Shown: one piece after another, positions 7,173-7,337 of the stretch
How positions within the stretch are numbered: position 1 is the stretch's first letter
Layout of the letters: every line of letters starts with the position of its first letter
Made by a program: the position numbers and the translations under genes
Assembly: GCA_003233295.1 (NCBI GenBank)
Contig: QILJ01000379.1
Span: 1-7,337 of the forward strand
Origin: Ignavibacteria bacterium
GTDB taxonomy: Bacteria; Bacteroidota; Ignavibacteria; Ignavibacteriales; Melioribacteraceae
Length of the DNA stretch: 7,337 bases
Direction of reading: 5' to 3'
Notes under the pieces: generated by a model
The model's input: the letters and a program-made list of their open reading frames with translations, nothing else
What the model was told of the DNA's origin: nothing
Databases searched by the model: none

Positions 7173-7195
7173 ATTAAGTTTCAAGTAATTAAGTT
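7173..7195. repeat. Short direct repeat in the operon leader
   Basis: ATTAAGTT occurs at 7173-7180 and again at 7188-7195, a 15-bp period. It lies in the untranslated leader, just upstream of the ribosome-binding site. In DNA this AT-rich, such a repeat may be chance; no function is assigned. Confidence 0.35.
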
Positions 7196-7218
7196 AGTTT
7201 TTGAGTGTGTTTATATTC

Positions 7219-7251
7219 TTAGACAAACGAATGACACAATCGATTGTCTAA
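7219..7251. promoter_or_regulatory. Candidate operator: 33-bp dyad containing a perfect 12-bp palindrome
   Basis: TTAGACAA (7219-7226) and TTGTCTAA (7244-7251) are perfect inverted arms. The dyad extends inward around C7235, with 13 of 16 pairs matching. Within it, ACAATCGATTGT (7236-7247) is a perfect palindrome with a central CG, the shape typical of LacI-family operators. ACAAACGAATGA (7223-7234) matches it at 9 of 12 positions, with its CG 13 bp away. The element abuts the -10 box and covers the expected transcription start, a position suited to repression. No regulator gene is in the window, so the binding protein is unknown. Confidence 0.68.
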
Positions 7252-7278
7252 TTTATAATTACTATATGGAATAGTCAA
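7250..7278 (-). promoter_or_regulatory. Sigma70-like promoter of the operon
   Basis: On the minus strand, TTGACT (7273-7278) is a good -35 box. Two overlapping -10 choices exist: TATAAA (7252-7257, spacer 15) and TAAATT (7250-7255, spacer 17). DNA upstream (7279-7337) is extremely AT-rich, as in an UP element. Transcription would start near 7243-7246, inside the candidate operator, giving a leader of roughly 85-90 nt before the ATG at 7156. The -35/-10 form is unlike the TTTG/TAnnTTTG promoters of typical Bacteroides. Confidence 0.6.
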
Positions 7279-7337
7279 GTTAAATTTCATTTTTAATGTA
7301 AAATAATCAAACTTAAATTTTATAATTACATTTTGAT

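Larger units (their letters stand above)
1336..7278 (-). other. Six-gene catabolic operon (transcription unit)
   Basis: Six same-strand genes run from a promoter at 7278 to a terminator at 1336 with gaps of 38, 15, 14, 5 and 11 nt. No internal terminator hairpin or promoter is evident in the gaps. The order is DHS-like protein, symporter, two small membrane proteins, AraB kinase, DapA-family enzyme. The layout implies co-regulated uptake and breakdown of one compound, probably repressed in its absence through the palindromic site at 7219-7251. Confidence 0.8.

Noticed and set aside
7261..7275. Small inverted repeat ACTAT-N5-ATAGT in the promoter spacer
   Set aside because: Five-base arms in AT-rich DNA are expected by chance, and the repeat is not linked to the larger dyad.

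Overview
The window is AT-rich (by eye about 60-65% A+T), and every recognisable gene is on the minus strand. Most genes have a clear Shine-Dalgarno sequence (AGGAGA, GGAG, AAGGA, GGGAG). The gene content is sugar catabolism: a sodium/sugar symporter, a ribulokinase, a DapA-family aldolase and a GH38 protein. I infer a free-living heterotrophic bacterium, possibly a deep member of the Bacteroidota/Ignavibacteriota (FCB) group. That placement is an impression from protein flavour and composition; no marker gene is present.

Layout, right to left in transcription order. (1) 7166-7337 is a control region with a sigma70-like promoter. A 33-bp dyad (13 of 16 pairs match) lies against its -10 box, and inside it is a perfect 12-bp palindrome with a central CG. 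(2) 7156-6050 encodes a bacterial deoxyhypusine-synthase-like protein. (3) 6011-4512 encodes an SGLT-type sodium:solute symporter. (4) 4496-4281 and 4266-4033 encode two small proteins, each with two membrane helices. (5) 4027-2351 encodes a full-length AraB-type ribulokinase. (6) 2339-1392 encodes a DapA/NanA-superfamily class I aldolase or lyase. Gaps between these six genes are 38, 15, 14, 5 and 11 nt, so they look like one operon. (7) 1374-1336 is a Rho-independent terminator. (8) Beyond it, 1280 to the left edge holds the first 426 codons of a GH38 alpha-mannosidase-like gene. It starts with GTG and is cut by the window edge.

The likely logic is import by the symporter (perhaps with the small proteins), phosphorylation of a ketose by AraB, and cleavage or dehydration of an intermediate by the DapA-like enzyme. 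The deoxyhypusine-synthase-like protein would act at an unknown, probably NAD-dependent, step. The classical partners of AraB, arabinose isomerase (araA) and ribulose-5-phosphate epimerase (araD), are not in the window.

Two proteins depart from their textbook families at catalytic positions. The GH38 protein has Phe where the nucleophile and zinc-ligand Asp should be. The deoxyhypusine-synthase-like protein shows no recognisable lysine motif of true deoxyhypusine synthases. The best candidate for something undescribed is therefore the whole locus: a regulated uptake and catabolic operon whose substrate and first enzymatic step cannot be named from known pathways. No RNA genes, mobile elements or CRISPR arrays were seen, and no intergenic stretch exceeds 300 bases.
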